Shown: positions 5,065 to 6,578 of the stretch, one piece after another
How positions within the stretch are numbered: position 1 is the stretch's first letter
Layout: each line of letters begins with the position of its first letter
Made by a program: the position numbers and the translations under genes
NCBI GenBank assembly: GCA_016184235.1
Contig: JACPDC010000295.1
Coordinates: 1-6,578 of the forward strand
Direction of reading: 5' to 3'
From: Deltaproteobacteria bacterium
GTDB lineage: Bacteria > Desulfobacterota > Binatia > UBA9968
Length of the DNA: 6,578 nucleotides
Notes under the pieces: model-generated
Databases searched by the model: none
What the model saw: only the letters and a program-made list of their open reading frames with translations
Told to the model about the DNA's origin: nothing

Positions 5065-6108
5065 ATGGAGAGGCGGCTCAACTACTTCGAACGGTATCTC
5101 AGCTTGTGGGTAGGGCTCTGCATGGCGGCCGGGCTTTTGCTGGGAAAACTCTTCCCTGCTCTTACTGAGGAACTGCGGCGCTTGGAATTCGGCGAGGGAA
5201 GCCAGATCAACATGCCCATCGCGGTGCTGATCTGGCTGATGATCACACCGATGATGATGAAGGTGGATTTCACCGCTTTGAAGAATGTCGGCAAGAAACC
5301 CCGCGGGCTCATGGTGACGCTGTTCGTCAACTGGATGGTCAAACCCTTCTCCATGGCTCTCTTTGCCTGGGTTTTCTTGCGCTATGTTTTCTCGGACTTG
5401 ATCTCTCTCAGCGATGCCGACCAGTACATCGCCGGCACGATCATCTTGGCGGCGGCCCCCTGCACCGCGATGGTATTCGTCTGGAGCTATCTTACCGGCG
5501 GAGATCCGGCCTACACGCTTGTGCAGGTATCCGTGAATGATCTCTTGATGCTCTTGCTGTTCGCTCCAATTGTGAGGTTTCTCGTAAGCGGCGCATCCAG
5601 CCTCGAGGTGCCGTTCCACGTGCTCATGTACTCCGTAGCCATCTTCATCGTAATTCCGCTCGTCGCCGGCGTTCTTTTGAGGCGCTGGTTCGTCAGCCGG
5701 CACGGAACGACCTGGTTTGAAGAGCAGTTTTTGCCGCGGTTCGCGCCGGTGAGCATGGCGGCGCTGCTCGCCACCCTGGTGCTGATCTTCGGCTTTCAGG
5801 CGGACAACATCAGCGAAAAGTTTCTTCACGTGGCGCTGATCGCCGTTCCGATCCTCATCCAGGTCTACTTCAATTCTTCGCTGACCTACGGGCTGATGCG
5901 GCTGTTCGGAGTGGAGCATAAGGTGGCGGCGCCGGGCGCTTTGATCGGCGCCAGCAACTTTTTCGAGCTGGCGGTAGCCACTGCAATCGCCCTGTTTGGT
6001 CCGGGCTCGGGCGCCGCCCTAGCTACGGTCGTCGGCGTGCTGATCGAGGTGCCGGTAATGCTCTCGGTTTGCTCGGTGTGCAACCGCACGAGGCACTGGT
6101 TTCCTTAG
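5065..6108 (+). CDS. acr3: Acr3-type arsenite efflux permease
   Basis: This 347-residue inner-membrane protein of the Acr3 (bile acid:Na+ symporter-like) family exports arsenite, and possibly antimonite, driven by the proton motive force. Key marks are ITPMMMKVDF (60-69), AAAPCTAMVFVWSYLTGGDP (129-148) with the essential Cys133, GALIGASNFFELAVATAIALFG (291-312) and GVLIEVPVMLSV (324-335) with the conserved Glu328. About ten hydrophobic helices span the protein, and its length is normal for the family. I chose ATG 5065 because GGGAG lies 7 nt upstream and the protein then begins at the usual N-terminus; ATG 5035 is possible. The frame is open upstream to 4690, but that stretch shows no family similarity. 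No arsR or arsC is present in the window. It converges on the oxidoreductase gene with a 14-nt gap. Confidence 0.95.
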   Translation: MERRLNYFERYLSLWVGLCMAAGLLLGKLFPALTEELRRLEFGEGSQINMPIAVLIWLMITPMMMKVDFTALKNVGKKPRGLMVTLFVNWMVKPFSMALFAWVFLRYVFSDLISLSDADQYIAGTIILAAAPCTAMVFVWSYLTGGDPAYTLVQVSVNDLLMLLLFAPIVRFLVSGASSLEVPFHVLMYSVAIFIVIPLVAGVLLRRWFVSRHGTTWFEEQFLPRFAPVSMAALLATLVLIFGFQADNISEKFLHVALIAVPILIQVYFNSSLTYGLMRLFGVEHKVAAPGALIGASNFFELAVATAIALFGPGSGAALATVVGVLIEVPVMLSVCSVCNRTRHWFP

Positions 6109-6122
6109 TGCGGCACATTCGC

Positions 6123-6578
6123 TCAGCGCAGGCCGGCCAGCTCCTGCAATATCCGCCAGTTGTGCAGCCGATCCTCTTCAGCCTCGAGAAGCGCCTGGGA
6201 GGGATTATCCTCGGCATCGAACTGCTTGGCGAAGCGGCGCTCGGTGCGGGCGAAATCGACGAAGGTAAAGGGGCTGTCGCCGTTCGGCGGCGTCCACCAG
6301 TCCTCTTTTTGCGCGGGATTGCCGACCAGGCTCAAGCGCTCGCGGATCTTCTTCCCTTTGCGCGGATCGTGCACGAACAGGGGGAAGGCGCGCGACTCCA
6401 CGGCCATTCTGGCATGCTGCGCGGAGAGGTTGTCGGCCACCCCGTGCTCCGGCTGGCAGGTGGCATACACGTTGACCAGCGCCGGACCCGGATATTCGTT
6501 GGCCTCGATGATGGCTTTGTAAAAGTGGTTGATATAAGCGGGCGTCGTCTGGGCGACGTAGACCTCCGGGTGCATCAG
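6123..6578 (-). CDS. Pyruvate/2-oxoacid:ferredoxin oxidoreductase, C-terminal TPP-domain fragment
   Basis: This is the C-terminal 151 residues of a pyruvate (or related 2-oxoacid):ferredoxin oxidoreductase; the gene continues past the right edge, since the codon before the first Met is an in-frame Leu (CTG). The visible part resembles the end of the thiamine-pyrophosphate domain of NifJ-type enzymes: YVAQTTPAYINHFYKAIIEA, VNVYATCQPEHGVAD, ESRAFPLFVHDPRKGK and the terminal LHNWRILQELAGLR. Such enzymes oxidise pyruvate to acetyl-CoA with reduction of ferredoxin or flavodoxin in anaerobic or microaerobic metabolism. Whether it is a fused NifJ or a separate beta subunit cannot be decided here. 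Its stop faces the acr3 stop, and no clear shared terminator is visible in the gap. Confidence 0.85.
   Translation of the reverse strand: MMHPEVYVAQTTPAYINHFYKAIIEANEYPGPALVNVYATCQPEHGVADNLSAQHARMAVESRAFPLFVHDPRKGKKIRERLSLVGNPAQKEDWWTPPNGDSPFTFVDFARTERRFAKQFDAEDNPSQALLEAEEDRLHNWRILQELAGLR

Noticed and set aside
5020..5919. Minus-strand open frame of 299 codons
   Set aside because: It is the antisense shadow of acr3, with a His/Glu/Gln-rich composition typical of a complementary frame of a membrane protein.
6109..6122. Bidirectional terminator between acr3 and the oxidoreductase
   Set aside because: Only a 4-bp TGCG/CGCA pairing around the gap is visible and no T-tract follows.

Overview
The window looks like a chromosomal segment of a moderately GC-rich, Gram-negative-type bacterium. 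It encodes Sec signal peptides and putative periplasmic proteins, two sigma54-type promoters, a ferredoxin-dependent 2-oxoacid oxidoreductase and, most strikingly, a gene that appears to use UGA as selenocysteine (Sec). This fits an anaerobic or facultative Sec-decoding lineage, such as a Deltaproteobacteria-like, Nitrospirota-like or Methylomirabilota-like organism. That placement is inference; the window holds no taxonomic marker gene.

Layout. From 1 to 4222 there is one long minus-strand gene run. In transcription order it is: a sigma54 promoter (about 4268-4283); a CoA-binding/CBS-pair protein; an OsmC-type peroxidase-like protein; a TrmO/TsaA-type tRNA methyltransferase; a 102-bp gap; a very methionine-rich exported protein; two half-size YeeE/YedE membrane proteins; and an exported tandem rhodanese that runs off the left edge. 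Spacings are tight (9 nt, 11-bp overlap, 102 nt, 1 nt, 4-bp overlap, 22 nt), so most or all of it may be one operon. From 4374 to 4745 lies a stand-alone response-regulator receiver domain, also on the minus strand, with its own nearly identical sigma54 promoter (about 4815-4830). The 319-bp divergent region 4746-5064 also carries a good minus-strand sigma70-like promoter, an overlapping palindrome and a 7-bp inverted repeat. From 5065 to 6108 (plus strand) is an Acr3-type arsenite efflux permease. It converges on the C-terminal end of a pyruvate/2-oxoacid:ferredoxin oxidoreductase that enters from the right edge.

Main result. The second YeeE/YedE half-protein is interrupted by one in-frame TGA (975-973) exactly where the family has its conserved Cys (GGY-C-PGTA). 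Reading continues for 89 well-conserved family-like residues to a TAA at 705-703. A GC-rich hairpin with a UGGG-containing loop starts about 8 nt after the UGA, where a bacterial SECIS element should be. Neighbouring genes use TGA as a normal stop and TGG for Trp, so a recoded genetic code is unlikely. The gene is best read as a 198-residue selenoprotein with Sec109.

Working model (inference). The two YeeE halves import a reduced sulfur species such as thiosulfate or sulfane sulfur through a Cys/Sec relay. The exported rhodanese handles sulfane sulfur in the periplasm. OsmC and the CBS sensor link the run to thiol/peroxide or energy status, under sigma54 control shared with the response regulator. 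The Met-rich protein may bind soft metals or act as an oxidant sink.
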